Assembly (NCBI GenBank): GCA_902623785.1
Contig: CACNVG010000001.1
Location: forward strand, 10,001-74,000
Source of the DNA: an uncultured Pelagibacteraceae bacterium
Lineage (GTDB): Bacteria; Pseudomonadota; Alphaproteobacteria; Pelagibacterales; Pelagibacteraceae
Direction of reading: 5' to 3'
DNA length: 64,000 nt
The translations under genes and the position numbers were made by a program. Positions within the stretch are counted from its first letter, which is position 1, and every line of letters starts with the position of its first letter. The notes under the pieces were generated by a model that ran no database searches, had not been told where the DNA came from, and saw only the letters and a program-made list of their open reading frames with translations. Shown piece after piece: positions 27,688-37,702 of the stretch.

Positions 27688-28419
27688 ATGATTATGAGAA
27701 ATTTTCCAAAATATTCACCAAATTTTGATCAAAAAAAGAGAAGAAAAAAAGACATAAAATTTGTTATTTTTCATTATACTGGAATGAAATCAGAACAAAA
27801 AGCTATTCAAAAACTATGTAGCGAAAAATCAAAAGTTAGTAGCCATTTTTTTATAAAAACTAATGGTGAAATACTAAATCTTATTCCTGAAAGATATATT
27901 GCTTGGCATGCAGGATTATCATGTTGGAAAAAAAAAGTGTCATTAAACAAAAAATCAATTGGTATCGAAATCCAAAACCCTGGGCACTCTTTCGATTATC
28001 CCAAATTTACAAAAAAACAGGTCATGAGTGTAATTAAATTGTCTAAGTACTTAAAAAAGGAATTTGGTATATTAAGTAAAAATTTTTTGGGTCACTCTGA
28101 TATCTCACCATTAAGAAAAAAAGATCCTGGCGAAAAGTTTCCATGGCAATATCTATCTAAATTTAAAATAGGCATTTGGGCTTATAAAAATGGGGTAAAG
28201 AAGGTAAAGGAAATAAATAAAATTACTAAAAAAAATGAGCAATTATTTTTTAAATTACTTTATAATATTGGGTATTGTAAAATTAAAAAAAACCCTAAAA
28301 ATTTAAAAAAAATAATTATTGCTTTCCAAAGAAGGTTTAGACCAGAAAATGTTGATGGAAAAATTGATAATCAATGTTTAAATATAGCTAAAAACCTAGT
28401 TAAACAAGGTTTAAATTAG
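27688..28419 (+). CDS. N-acetylmuramoyl-L-alanine amidase (AmiD/AmpD type)
   Basis: FVIFHYTGMKSEQKAIQKLCSEKSKVSSHFFIKTNGEI...AWHAG...IGIEIQN...GHSDISPLRKKDPGEKFPW. Confidence 0.92.
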   Translation: MIMRNFPKYSPNFDQKKRRKKDIKFVIFHYTGMKSEQKAIQKLCSEKSKVSSHFFIKTNGEILNLIPERYIAWHAGLSCWKKKVSLNKKSIGIEIQNPGHSFDYPKFTKKQVMSVIKLSKYLKKEFGILSKNFLGHSDISPLRKKDPGEKFPWQYLSKFKIGIWAYKNGVKKVKEINKITKKNEQLFFKLLYNIGYCKIKKNPKNLKKIIIAFQRRFRPENVDGKIDNQCLNIAKNLVKQGLN

Positions 28420-28453
28420 CATTGAAAAAAATATTTATTCATATAATTATGAA

Positions 28454-28807
28454 TTGCTAGATAAGCGACTTATCGCTTTAATTTTTAAAGAGGAAAGTCC
28501 GGGCTCTACAAAGACACGGTGCCAGTTAATTGCTGGCGGGGGAAACCCCAGGGACAGTGCCACAGAAAATAAACCGCCTCATCAAGGCAAGGGTGAAAAG
28601 GTGTGGTAAGAGCACACCGGTTATTTGGTAACAGATAGCGCATGGAAAACCCCACCGAGAGCAAGACCAAGTAGAGATGACATTGTGCAAACTAAAAGCG
28701 GTCTTTGGCTAGTCATCAGGGTTGGTTGCTTGAGCTTTAGGGTGACCTAAAGCCTAGAGAAATGATAAGTTTAAATGACAGAACCCGGCTTATAGCTTAT
28801 CTAGCAA
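28454..28807 (+). ncRNA. rnpB: RNase P RNA (bacterial class A)
   Basis: TTGCTAGATAAGC...GAGGAAAGTCCGGGCTC...ACAGAAAATAAACCGCC...GGTAAGAGCACACCGG...AGACAGAACCCGGCTTATAGCTTATCTAGCAA; terminal P1 helix pairs. Confidence 0.95.
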
Positions 28808-28868
28808 ATCATCAAAAAAATTTTGTTTATCAAATGTTCTTTACCAATAAGAAGCTTAAATATAGGTA

Positions 28869-28917
28869 TTGACGGTTGCATTAAAAACCCATATATTCCC
28901 ATAAATACCCAAATGGG
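28869..28917 (+). promoter_or_regulatory. dcw promoter (TTGACG-N17-TATATT) overlapped by MraZ-box repeats
   Basis: -35 at 28869-28874, -10 at 28892-28897; CCCA at 28888, 28898, 28908 (minus strand TGGG-N6-TGGG-N6-TGGG), plus TGGG at 28914 on the plus strand. Confidence 0.75.
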
Positions 28918-28930
28918 TTAATTATGAATT

Positions 28931-29383
28931 ATGTTTTTATCGACGTACGAAAACAATATAGACAAAAAAGGAAGGGTATCTGTGCCTGCGCAATTTAGAT
29001 CACATTTGTCCAGCTTGGGTTTTAATAGTATTATTTGTTTCCCATCTTTTAATCAACAATGTTTAGAAGCTTGGCCTCAAGATAGAATTGAAAAAATATC
29101 AGATGCAATTGATAATCTAAATCCTTTTGAGGAAAAAAAAGATTATTTTGCTACCTCAATTTTATCAGAGAGTGTAAATTTAATTTTTGACACAGAGGGT
29201 AGAATTTCTCTAACAAAAAAACTTCTTCAACATTCAAAAATAAAAACAAGGATTTTATTTGTTGGTTTAGGCAAAACTTTCCAAATTTGGGAACCAATAT
29301 TATTTGAAAAATTTAAGGCAAAAGCTATCAAAAAATCAAACTTAAACAGGGCAAGTCTTAAATGGGAAAAAAAGATAAATTAA
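28931..29383 (+). CDS. mraZ: Division/cell-wall cluster transcriptional regulator MraZ
   Basis: 150 aa; FLSTYENNIDKKGRVSVPAQFRSHL. Confidence 0.95.
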   Translation: MFLSTYENNIDKKGRVSVPAQFRSHLSSLGFNSIICFPSFNQQCLEAWPQDRIEKISDAIDNLNPFEEKKDYFATSILSESVNLIFDTEGRISLTKKLLQHSKIKTRILFVGLGKTFQIWEPILFEKFKAKAIKKSNLNRASLKWEKKIN

Positions 29384-29399
29384 TAAAGAGGGGGGAATA

Positions 29400-30842
29400 A
29401 TGACAATTAATTTTAAAACACCAGAGATTAAAGAGCTCAAACCTAGAATACTGGTTTTAGGTGTAGGTGGAGCTGGAGGAAATGCAATTAACAAAATGAT
29501 TGAGAGTGGACTTCAAGGAGTTGAATTTGTAGCAGTTAATACAGACGCACAAGATTTAATCCACAGTAAAGCAAAGGCAAAAATACAAATTGGTTTAAAT
29601 TTAACAAAGGGTCTAGGCGCTGGATCAAAAATTGATATTGGTCAAGCTGCTGCTGACGAGTCGTTAAATGAAATAGTAAATTGTTTACAAGGAGCAAACA
29701 TGGTTTTCATAACTGCAGGAATGGGTGGTGGAACAGGAACTGGATCTGCACATGTAATTGCTCGAGCTGCAAAGGAACTTAATATTCTAACAGTAGGTGT
29801 TGTCACTTTACCTTTTTTATATGAGGGCTCATCCAGAATGAGAAGAGCTCAACAAGGTTTAGAGGAATTAAGAAAACATGTCGATACTATTATAGTAGTT
29901 CCTAATCAAAATTTATTTAAGATTGCAAATGAGAAGACAACTTTTGAAGAGTCTTTTGAACTTTCAAACGATGTACTTCTACAAGGTGTTCAAAGTGTAA
30001 CTGATTTAATGGTACGTCCTGGTTTAGTCAATTTAGACTTCGCCGACGTGGAGTCTATAATGAGCTCAATGGGTAAAGCGATGATGGGTACTGGTGAAGC
30101 TGAAGGTGAAAATAGAGCTATTAACGCTGCTGAACAAGCTATAAGCAATCCTCTTATCGATGACTATTCTTTAAAAGGTGCTAAAGGTTTGTTAATAAAT
30201 ATTACTGGTGGTAAAGATTTAACACTTTTTGAAGTTGATGAAGTTGTAAAAAAAATTACCTCTGAGGTAGATCCTGAGGTGGAATTCATAAAAGGGTGCA
30301 TAATTGATCCATCTCTAGAAGGTAGATTAAGAGTTTCAATTGTTGCAACTTCGTTAGATGGACAGCAACCTGAGTCAAAATCAGTTATCAATATGGTTCA
30401 TAGAATTCAAAACCGAAATCCAGGCTATTCAGACTTTTCAAATTTGAAACCAAATTATTCTTATGAAATGAATCAAGGATTATCAACTAGTGGTGCCAAT
30501 GCATTAAAAATAGAAACTAACGATATCAAAGTTTCAGAAAATGACTTGATCTCATCTATGGTAGATGAAAAAATGGCAGTTGAAAATCCTACAACAAGTG
30601 AAGGTGTTAATGATGAAAGTTCTCTTGAGGAAAAACTGATACTTAGCGATAATGCTGTAGATACCACAGGCGACGAATCTAATGGACTTGAAAACTTTAA
30701 TTTAGATGTACAGGATCCTCAATTATTTGACGAGAGTCAAAATATAAACTCTGATCACGAAACAAATATAAATGAGGATAGTGATACAGATGAAGAAGAT
30801 GAACTAGAAATACCAGCATTTTTAAGAAGACAAAAAAATTAA
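29400..30842 (+). CDS. ftsZ: Cell division GTPase FtsZ
   Basis: GVGGAGGNAINKMI, GMGGGTGTGSAHVIA, C-terminal peptide EIPAFLRRQ; strong SD GAGGGGGG. Confidence 0.98.
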   Translation: MTINFKTPEIKELKPRILVLGVGGAGGNAINKMIESGLQGVEFVAVNTDAQDLIHSKAKAKIQIGLNLTKGLGAGSKIDIGQAAADESLNEIVNCLQGANMVFITAGMGGGTGTGSAHVIARAAKELNILTVGVVTLPFLYEGSSRMRRAQQGLEELRKHVDTIIVVPNQNLFKIANEKTTFEESFELSNDVLLQGVQSVTDLMVRPGLVNLDFADVESIMSSMGKAMMGTGEAEGENRAINAAEQAISNPLIDDYSLKGAKGLLINITGGKDLTLFEVDEVVKKITSEVDPEVEFIKGCIIDPSLEGRLRVSIVATSLDGQQPESKSVINMVHRIQNRNPGYSDFSNLKPNYSYEMNQGLSTSGANALKIETNDIKVSENDLISSMVDEKMAVENPTTSEGVNDESSLEEKLILSDNAVDTTGDESNGLENFNLDVQDPQLFDESQNINSDHETNINEDSDTDEEDELEIPAFLRRQKN

Positions 30843-30860
30843 TGGTCTTCGAAAAAATAA

Positions 30861-31865
30861 ATGAGTGCCACTATTTTACCGGAAAAAAACTTGCATTATC
30901 CGGTTCTTCTAAATGAAGTAATAGATATTATAACCCCTCAAAATGGTGGCACTTTTATAGATTGTACATTTGGTCAAGGTGGTTACTCAAAAAAAATATT
31001 AGAATATCCAAACACTAAAGTAATAGCTATTGATAGAGATAAAAACTCTCAACACATTGCATCAGACTTCAAAAAAAAGTTTGAGGATAGATTTTCTTTT
31101 CATAATATTAAGTTTAGCCAAATAAAGGACTTAAATATCAAAAATGAAATTAAAGGTATAATTTTTGATTTAGGTTATTCTATAAATCAAATCAAAAATC
31201 TCTCAACAGGCTTGTCATTTGATAGCAAAGGCGAACTTAATATGAAGATGGGGCTAAATGATTTTTCTGCCAAAGACGTAATAAACAAGTTAGATCAAAA
31301 AGAATTAGAGCAAATTTTTAGATATTTTGGTGAAGAAAAAAATTCAAAACTTATATCCAAAAAAATTGTACTTGAGCGACAAAAAAAAAATTTAGATACT
31401 CAGGATTTGGTTAATATAGTAAAAAGAGTAAAAAAAAAGCATTATACAAAAACTAATCCAGCAACAAAAGTTTTCCAAGCTTTAAGAATTTTTGTAAACA
31501 AAGAAATAAGTGAACTCTCAAAGAGTTTAGAGGCATCTGCAAGTATTGTTAGTCAAAATGGAATAGTATTAACAGTATCGTTTCATTCGCTAGAAGACAA
31601 GATTTGTAAATTTTTTTTTAACCATCTTTCAAAACAAGACAAGGTTTCTAGATATTTACCAGAGAAAAAAACTACAAAAAAATCGTTTAGTCTTATAACA
31701 AAAAAACCTGTCACGCCCGATCCTCAGGAATTGAAATTAAATCCACCATCTAGATCTGCAAAATTAAGAGCGATAAAAAAAATTGGTCTATATGAAAATA
31801 ATATGAATGTATTTGAAAAATACGAAAGTTTATTAAAAATTGAAAACCTTTCCAAAAAACTATGA
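30861..31865 (+). CDS. rsmH: 16S rRNA m4C1402 methyltransferase RsmH (MraW)
   Basis: HYPVLLNEVIDIITPQNGGTFIDCTFGQGGYSKKIL...FDLGYS. Confidence 0.97.
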   Translation: MSATILPEKNLHYPVLLNEVIDIITPQNGGTFIDCTFGQGGYSKKILEYPNTKVIAIDRDKNSQHIASDFKKKFEDRFSFHNIKFSQIKDLNIKNEIKGIIFDLGYSINQIKNLSTGLSFDSKGELNMKMGLNDFSAKDVINKLDQKELEQIFRYFGEEKNSKLISKKIVLERQKKNLDTQDLVNIVKRVKKKHYTKTNPATKVFQALRIFVNKEISELSKSLEASASIVSQNGIVLTVSFHSLEDKICKFFFNHLSKQDKVSRYLPEKKTTKKSFSLITKKPVTPDPQELKLNPPSRSAKLRAIKKIGLYENNMNVFEKYESLLKIENLSKKL

Positions 31866-32128
31866 AAAAATATATAATTTTTTTTTCTATTGTTTCCCTT
31901 ATTATCACCACATCAATTGTTAAATCGTCCACTAGACAATTAGAAAAAAATATTTTTACACTCGAAGAGGAAGTGAAAATTTTAGAAGAGAAATTTAATT
32001 TTTTAATTTTGGAAAACGATTATTTAACCACACCAGAAAGATTAATTAGATTAAAAGAAAAAATATTTAAAGATCAATTTTTTCCTATAGATCCTAGGGA
32101 TATAAAAAAGATAGATAATAATGAATAA
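31862..32128 (+). CDS. ftsL: FtsL-like division protein
   Basis: 88 aa, N-terminal TM plus coiled coil, between rsmH and ftsI. Confidence 0.75.
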   Translation: MKKYIIFFSIVSLIITTSIVKSSTRQLEKNIFTLEEEVKILEEKFNFLILENDYLTTPERLIRLKEKIFKDQFFPIDPRDIKKIDNNE

Positions 32129-33779
32129 AAATAAAAAAAGATTGTATATAACAGAAAATGAAGATGGTTTTAAATTTTCAGAAAAAAAAAGAATAGTTTC
32201 TTTTAATAGAATCGCATTTTTGTTTTTTTTTATTCTTTTTATATTTTTACTCTATTCAACTAAGATCGTATATTTAGGATCCAGTGGCCCAAAACAAAAA
32301 TATCAAGTAACAAATAAAATTAAGAATTATCGCGCTGATATTATTGATTTCGATGGTAGTTTTATTGCTAAATCAGTAACTACTTACAATGTTGGAATTA
32401 AACCAAATTTAATTAATGACAAAAAAAAATTTTTATTAAAATTAAAATATTCATTTCCTGAATTAGACTTTAGAAAAATTGAAAATAATCTTAATAAGAA
32501 AAAGTTCTTTTATCTAAAAAAAAAACTTACACCTAAAAAGTCAGAAGAAATTAAATTATTAGGTGAAAAGTCTATAATTCTTGAACCAAAAATTACAAGA
32601 ATTTATCCCGATAATAATTTATTTTCTCATACGATTGGCCAGATAGATGATGAAAACTTTGGAGTATCAGGTATTGAAAAAAGCTTCGATAATTATCTCA
32701 AAACAAGTACCAAACCACTTACAATTACTTTAGACAAAGAAATTCAATTTATTATTAGACAAGAACTTCTAGATTTTGAAAAAATTTTCAAGAATGTTGG
32801 AAGTGCAGGTATCTTAATGAATATTAATAGTGGAGAGATACTATCATTAGTATCCTTACCTGACTTTGACATTAATAAACGTAATAATATTTCTGATAAA
32901 ATGTATATTAACAGAGCAACTAAAGGAGTTTATGAATTTGGATCAGTTTTTAAAACATTTACAATAGCTGCTGGATTTAATGAAAAATTAATTAAACCAA
33001 ATGACATGTTCAATAATCTTGAAAAAAAAATTAAATGTGGTGGCAGAACGATTTCAGAGTATGATGAAAATTTATCACAAAATTTATCAGTTGAAGAAAT
33101 TTTAATTAAATCGGGAAATATAGGATCTGTCAAAATAGGTCAAAAGTTAGGCGTTGATAAGATTAGAAATTTTTTAAATAAAATTGGAATTATTGGGGAT
33201 ATAAAATTTGACATAACAGAGATCGGAACACCGATCCCTTTTAATTGGGGAAAGTGTAAACTTTTAACTGTCTCCTTTGGTCATGGTATTACAACTACAC
33301 TTTTACAGCTTGCTAAAGGTTACGCAATAATATCAAACGGTGGGTTTAATATTACACCAACTTTAGTCAAAAATGACAATATCAAATTAGAAAAAGGAAG
33401 AAGAGTTTTAAACAGAGATGTAAGTTTAAAGATAAATCAAATTTTGAGAAGAGTCGTAACTGAAGGCACTGCAAGTTTAGCAGATGTAAAAGGATATAAT
33501 ATCGGGGGAAAAACAGGTACTGCACTTATTGTAGAAAACGGAAAATATACTAAAAAAAAAATTAATACTTTTGCATCAATTTTTCCAACAAATGAGCCAG
33601 AGTATGTTTTGATTATTATGTTGGAAGATACAAAATTATCAAAAGATTATGTTTATAAATATCGAAATAAACCAGGTTCATTTGTAGGCACTCCTTTTAA
33701 TACTGCTGGGTGGACTTCTGTAGAAGTAGCAGCAAAAATAATAGAAAAAATAGGACCTATTTTAGCCACAAAATACTAA
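32121..33779 (+). CDS. ftsI: Peptidoglycan transpeptidase FtsI/PBP3
   Basis: GVYEFGSVFKTFTI (SxxK), SGN motif (KSGNIGSVK), KTGTA. Confidence 0.95.
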   Translation: MNKNKKRLYITENEDGFKFSEKKRIVSFNRIAFLFFFILFIFLLYSTKIVYLGSSGPKQKYQVTNKIKNYRADIIDFDGSFIAKSVTTYNVGIKPNLINDKKKFLLKLKYSFPELDFRKIENNLNKKKFFYLKKKLTPKKSEEIKLLGEKSIILEPKITRIYPDNNLFSHTIGQIDDENFGVSGIEKSFDNYLKTSTKPLTITLDKEIQFIIRQELLDFEKIFKNVGSAGILMNINSGEILSLVSLPDFDINKRNNISDKMYINRATKGVYEFGSVFKTFTIAAGFNEKLIKPNDMFNNLEKKIKCGGRTISEYDENLSQNLSVEEILIKSGNIGSVKIGQKLGVDKIRNFLNKIGIIGDIKFDITEIGTPIPFNWGKCKLLTVSFGHGITTTLLQLAKGYAIISNGGFNITPTLVKNDNIKLEKGRRVLNRDVSLKINQILRRVVTEGTASLADVKGYNIGGKTGTALIVENGKYTKKKINTFASIFPTNEPEYVLIIMLEDTKLSKDYVYKYRNKPGSFVGTPFNTAGWTSVEVAAKIIEKIGPILATKY

Positions 33780-33791
33780 GAATTTAAAAAA

Positions 33792-36614
33792 ATGTTATTG
33801 GGTGAATTAATTAAAAATATTAAACCAGCTTATAAATCTGTTAAGTTTAACAATATTAGATTTAACAGCAAAGATTGTAAAACGAACGATATTTTTTTTT
33901 CAATCCAAGGAAATAAATTAAAAGGAAATAATTATATTAAAGACGCTATAAAAAACGGCTCAAAAATTATTATCTCAAACCTAAATTTTGAGGGGTTTAA
34001 TAAAGAAAAAATTTTATTTATTAAAAATAAAAATCCAAGAAAAGCATTAGCAGACGCTGCAAGCAATTTTTATAAAAAAAAACCTAAAAATATTATCGCC
34101 TTAACTGGCACGAATGGCAAAACCTCAATCTCAAACTTTTTTTATCAAATATTGTCTTTAAGTAAAAAAAAGGTTGCTGCAATAGGAACTTTAGGCGTTT
34201 TATCAAAAAAAATTAAATTAAAGACAAATAACACAACAATAGATCCTATTAAAATACATCAAATTTTACAGAAATTGAAAAATTCAAATATTGATAACGT
34301 AATTATAGAAGCATCAAGTCATGGCTTAAAACAACATAGATTGGATGGATTAAATTTAAAAACCGCATTGTTTACAAACTTGACAAGGGATCATTTAGAT
34401 TATCATAAAACATTTAAAGATTATTTGAATTCTAAACTTATTCTTTTTAATAAATTATTGCTTAATAAAGGAAATATAATTTTTGAAAATGGAATATCAC
34501 AAGAAAAAGAACTTAATAAGATTTCAAAAAAAAAGAAATTAAAGACTTATAAAATAGGTAACGAAAATTCTTTCATTAATTTAAAAAAAATTCAAAAAAT
34601 CAATGATAAAAAGAGAATTTATTTTAGTCTTTTAAAAAAAGATTATTCTTTCAATACTTATCTGATTGGTAGAATTCAGATAAAAAATTTACTTTTTGCA
34701 GTTTTGGCTGCATATTTATCAGGCATTAAAATTGACACCATTTTAAGGAATATAAGTAAGGTTAAACCTGTCAATGGAAGACTAGAGCAAATTGGTAAAC
34801 TAAAAAATAAATCACGAGTAATACTTGATTATGCACATACCCCAGATGCTTTAAAAACAGTTATATCAAATATAAAAGAAGATTACCCTTTAAGTAAAAT
34901 TTCATTAGTATTTGGATGTGGGGGGAATAGAGATAAAAGTAAAAGACCTTTAATGGGAGATATTGCAAACAAGTATTGTGATAAAATATATTTAACTGAC
35001 GACAATCCAAGGTTTGAAAACCCTAAGGTAATAAGAGACCAGATAAAGAGGAAAATTAAGAAAAAAAAATATATTGAAATTTCCTCACGGTCTGTGGCTA
35101 TTTCAAAAGCTGTTAGTGAATTAAATTCAGGTGATATTTTAATTGTTGCTGGAAAGGGACACGAAAATTATCAAGAATATAAAAAAAGACTTTTTTTCTC
35201 AGATAAATTAGAGATTATTAAAGCTATTAGAAAGAAGAATAACTTATTATCGAATTCTCTTAAAACAAATATCTTAACTGAAACTTTCAATAATAAAATT
35301 TTAAATAAAAGAACTCTAATAAACTCAGTGTCTTTAAACTCTAAAGATGTTAAAAAAAATTCAGTATTTTTTGGGGTGAAGGGTCAAAAATTTGATGGAA
35401 ATAAATTTGGAATTGAGGCGATAAAAAATAATGCAATTTTAGCAATCACAAATAAAAAATCTAAAAATTCCAGAAATATATTTAGTAAAAATCCTTTCGA
35501 GAAACTAAATAAATTTAGCTCAATTTACAGGAAGTCTTTAGACAGCAATTATATTGCAATAACCGGATCTGCTGGAAAAACATCAGTTAAAGACTTAACT
35601 GGATTTTGTTTAGATAAATTAGACAAAACATTTTATTCAAAAAATTCCTTTAATAATAAATACGGTGTGCCTTTAAGTATTATAAATTCACCTCAATCGA
35701 CAAAGTTCTCAGTTTTAGAAGTTGGAATGGATAAAAAAGGAGAAATAGACACTTTAACAAAACTAATAAGACCCAATCTTGGTTTAATAACAAATATCTC
35801 ATATGCTCATATTAAGAATTTTAAGAATCTAGATGAGATCGCAAAAGCTAAGGGTGAAATAATAAATAATATTTCTCCCTCTGGAGTAATGATTATAAAT
35901 AAGGACGATAAATACTGTAACTATTTTATTTCAAAAGCAAAAATGAGAAATTTAAATATTATTACTTTCAGTAAAAAAAATAAATTAGCTGATGTCGTTT
36001 ACCTAGGGGAAAGAAAAAACAGAAATAAATTTTTATGTAAATTTTTAATAAATGGGAAAATAAAATTTTTTCTAATTCCTGATTATTTGATAGATTTTAA
36101 AGAAAACATTTTATCTACACTGAGTATTATTGTTAATTATTTTCATATTGATGCATTACCTACAAATTTATTTTTAAATTTCAAAATTTCCCAGAGCAGA
36201 GGCAATATAATAAGGTATAAAAATGGAAAAAAAAGCTTAACTATTATTGATGAAAGTTATAATTCAAATCCTCTTTCATTTAAATTTGCATTAGATAGAT
36301 TTGACAAAAACTATAAGGATAGTAAAAAAAAATTTATTTTGATTGGAAATATGCTTGAATTAGGAAAATTTTCAAAAAAACTTCATATTAAAATTGCGAA
36401 ATATATTAATAAATCTAAAATAAATAAAACTCATGTTTATGGCAACTATACAAAACATACATTTAACAAACTAAAACCACAAATGAGAGGCAAAATATTA
36501 AACAATAAATTAGATATTTTGAATTTGATAAAGAAACAATTACCTAATAACAGTTTTTTAATGATAAAAGGATCTAACTCAACTGGATTAAATAAGATAA
36601 TAAAAAATTTGTAA
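33792..36614 (+). CDS. murE-murF: Fused MurE-MurF ligase (940 aa)
   Basis: First half: LTGTNGKTSISNF and DDNPRFE (DNPR meso-DAP motif); second half: ITGSAGKTSVKDLTG, NSFNNKYGVPLS, DESYNSNP; single uninterrupted ORF. Confidence 0.95.
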   Translation: MLLGELIKNIKPAYKSVKFNNIRFNSKDCKTNDIFFSIQGNKLKGNNYIKDAIKNGSKIIISNLNFEGFNKEKILFIKNKNPRKALADAASNFYKKKPKNIIALTGTNGKTSISNFFYQILSLSKKKVAAIGTLGVLSKKIKLKTNNTTIDPIKIHQILQKLKNSNIDNVIIEASSHGLKQHRLDGLNLKTALFTNLTRDHLDYHKTFKDYLNSKLILFNKLLLNKGNIIFENGISQEKELNKISKKKKLKTYKIGNENSFINLKKIQKINDKKRIYFSLLKKDYSFNTYLIGRIQIKNLLFAVLAAYLSGIKIDTILRNISKVKPVNGRLEQIGKLKNKSRVILDYAHTPDALKTVISNIKEDYPLSKISLVFGCGGNRDKSKRPLMGDIANKYCDKIYLTDDNPRFENPKVIRDQIKRKIKKKKYIEISSRSVAISKAVSELNSGDILIVAGKGHENYQEYKKRLFFSDKLEIIKAIRKKNNLLSNSLKTNILTETFNNKILNKRTLINSVSLNSKDVKKNSVFFGVKGQKFDGNKFGIEAIKNNAILAITNKKSKNSRNIFSKNPFEKLNKFSSIYRKSLDSNYIAITGSAGKTSVKDLTGFCLDKLDKTFYSKNSFNNKYGVPLSIINSPQSTKFSVLEVGMDKKGEIDTLTKLIRPNLGLITNISYAHIKNFKNLDEIAKAKGEIINNISPSGVMIINKDDKYCNYFISKAKMRNLNIITFSKKNKLADVVYLGERKNRNKFLCKFLINGKIKFFLIPDYLIDFKENILSTLSIIVNYFHIDALPTNLFLNFKISQSRGNIIRYKNGKKSLTIIDESYNSNPLSFKFALDRFDKNYKDSKKKFILIGNMLELGKFSKKLHIKIAKYINKSKINKTHVYGNYTKHTFNKLKPQMRGKILNNKLDILNLIKKQLPNNSFLMIKGSNSTGLNKIIKNL

Positions 36615-36616
36615 CA

Positions 36617-37702
36617 ATGTTATATAATATACTTACAAGCTATTCGGATACATATTCTTTTCTTAATTTTTTCAATTTTTTAACTGTGAGAACAGGTTTG
36701 GCTGTGATTACTGCAATGATCATAGTTTTTTTAATAGGGGATAGGTTTATAAATTTTTTTTCATCAAAACAAATTACAAATCCTATTCGCTCTGATGGGC
36801 CAGAAGATCATTTGATCAAAAAAATTGGAACACCCACTATGGGTGGAGTTTTAATATTAATAGGTTTATTCACAGGTGTTTTTTTGTGGGCTGATTTATT
36901 AAATCCATATAATTGGTTGTTAATATTCATCACTTTATCCTTTGGAATTTTAGGAGCATTTGATGATTATAAAAAAATTAAGAATAATAACTCAAATGGG
37001 ATTTCTTCAAAATTAAAAATATTAATTCAAATTTTTCTTTGTCTAATTTCGTTAATAATTTTTTATAAATTTATAGACTCTGATATTAAAACTAATTTGT
37101 ATTTTCCATTTTTTAAAAATTTAGTAATTAACTTAGGATGGTTTTTTATACCTTTTTATTTGTTTGTTATTGTTGGATCTTCTAATGCAGTAAATCTAAC
37201 AGACGGTTTGGATGGATTAGCCACCGTTCCCGTTATACTTGTTGCTGGGTGTTTTGGTTTTATAAGTTATGTGTCAGGAAACGTAATTTTTGCAGACTAT
37301 TTATTAATTCCTTATATAGAGGGTGTTGGAGAAGTTGCGGTTTTTTGTGGAGCAATCATCGGAGCATCAATTGGTTTTTTATGGTTTAACGCGCCACCTG
37401 CTAAAATATTTATGGGGGACACAGGTTCATTGGCTTTGGGCGGTTCTTTAGGTGCAATTGGCGTAACAACAAAACACGAGATAGTGTTAGCTATTACCGG
37501 TGGACTATTTGTATTAGAAGCAATTTCTGTAATTGTACAAGTTGTTTCCTTCAAACTAACAGGTAAAAGAATTTTTATGATGGCACCAATTCATCATCAC
37601 TTTGAAAAAAAAGGTTGGGCTGAGTCTACAATAGTCATAAGATTTTGGATTATATCTATTATTTTGGCAATGATTGGTTTAGCCACTTTAAAACTAAGAT
37701 GA
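36617..37702 (+). CDS. mraY: Phospho-MurNAc-pentapeptide transferase MraY
   Basis: GTPTMGG, NLTDGLDGLA, FMGDTGSLALGG, APIHHHFEKKGW. Confidence 0.98.
   Translation: MLYNILTSYSDTYSFLNFFNFLTVRTGLAVITAMIIVFLIGDRFINFFSSKQITNPIRSDGPEDHLIKKIGTPTMGGVLILIGLFTGVFLWADLLNPYNWLLIFITLSFGILGAFDDYKKIKNNNSNGISSKLKILIQIFLCLISLIIFYKFIDSDIKTNLYFPFFKNLVINLGWFFIPFYLFVIVGSSNAVNLTDGLDGLATVPVILVAGCFGFISYVSGNVIFADYLLIPYIEGVGEVAVFCGAIIGASIGFLWFNAPPAKIFMGDTGSLALGGSLGAIGVTTKHEIVLAITGGLFVLEAISVIVQVVSFKLTGKRIFMMAPIHHHFEKKGWAESTIVIRFWIISIILAMIGLATLKLR

Noticed and set aside
37645-37698. Track start of MurD at 37645
   Set aside because: Overlaps the MraY C-terminus out of frame; homology to MurD begins at ATG 37699
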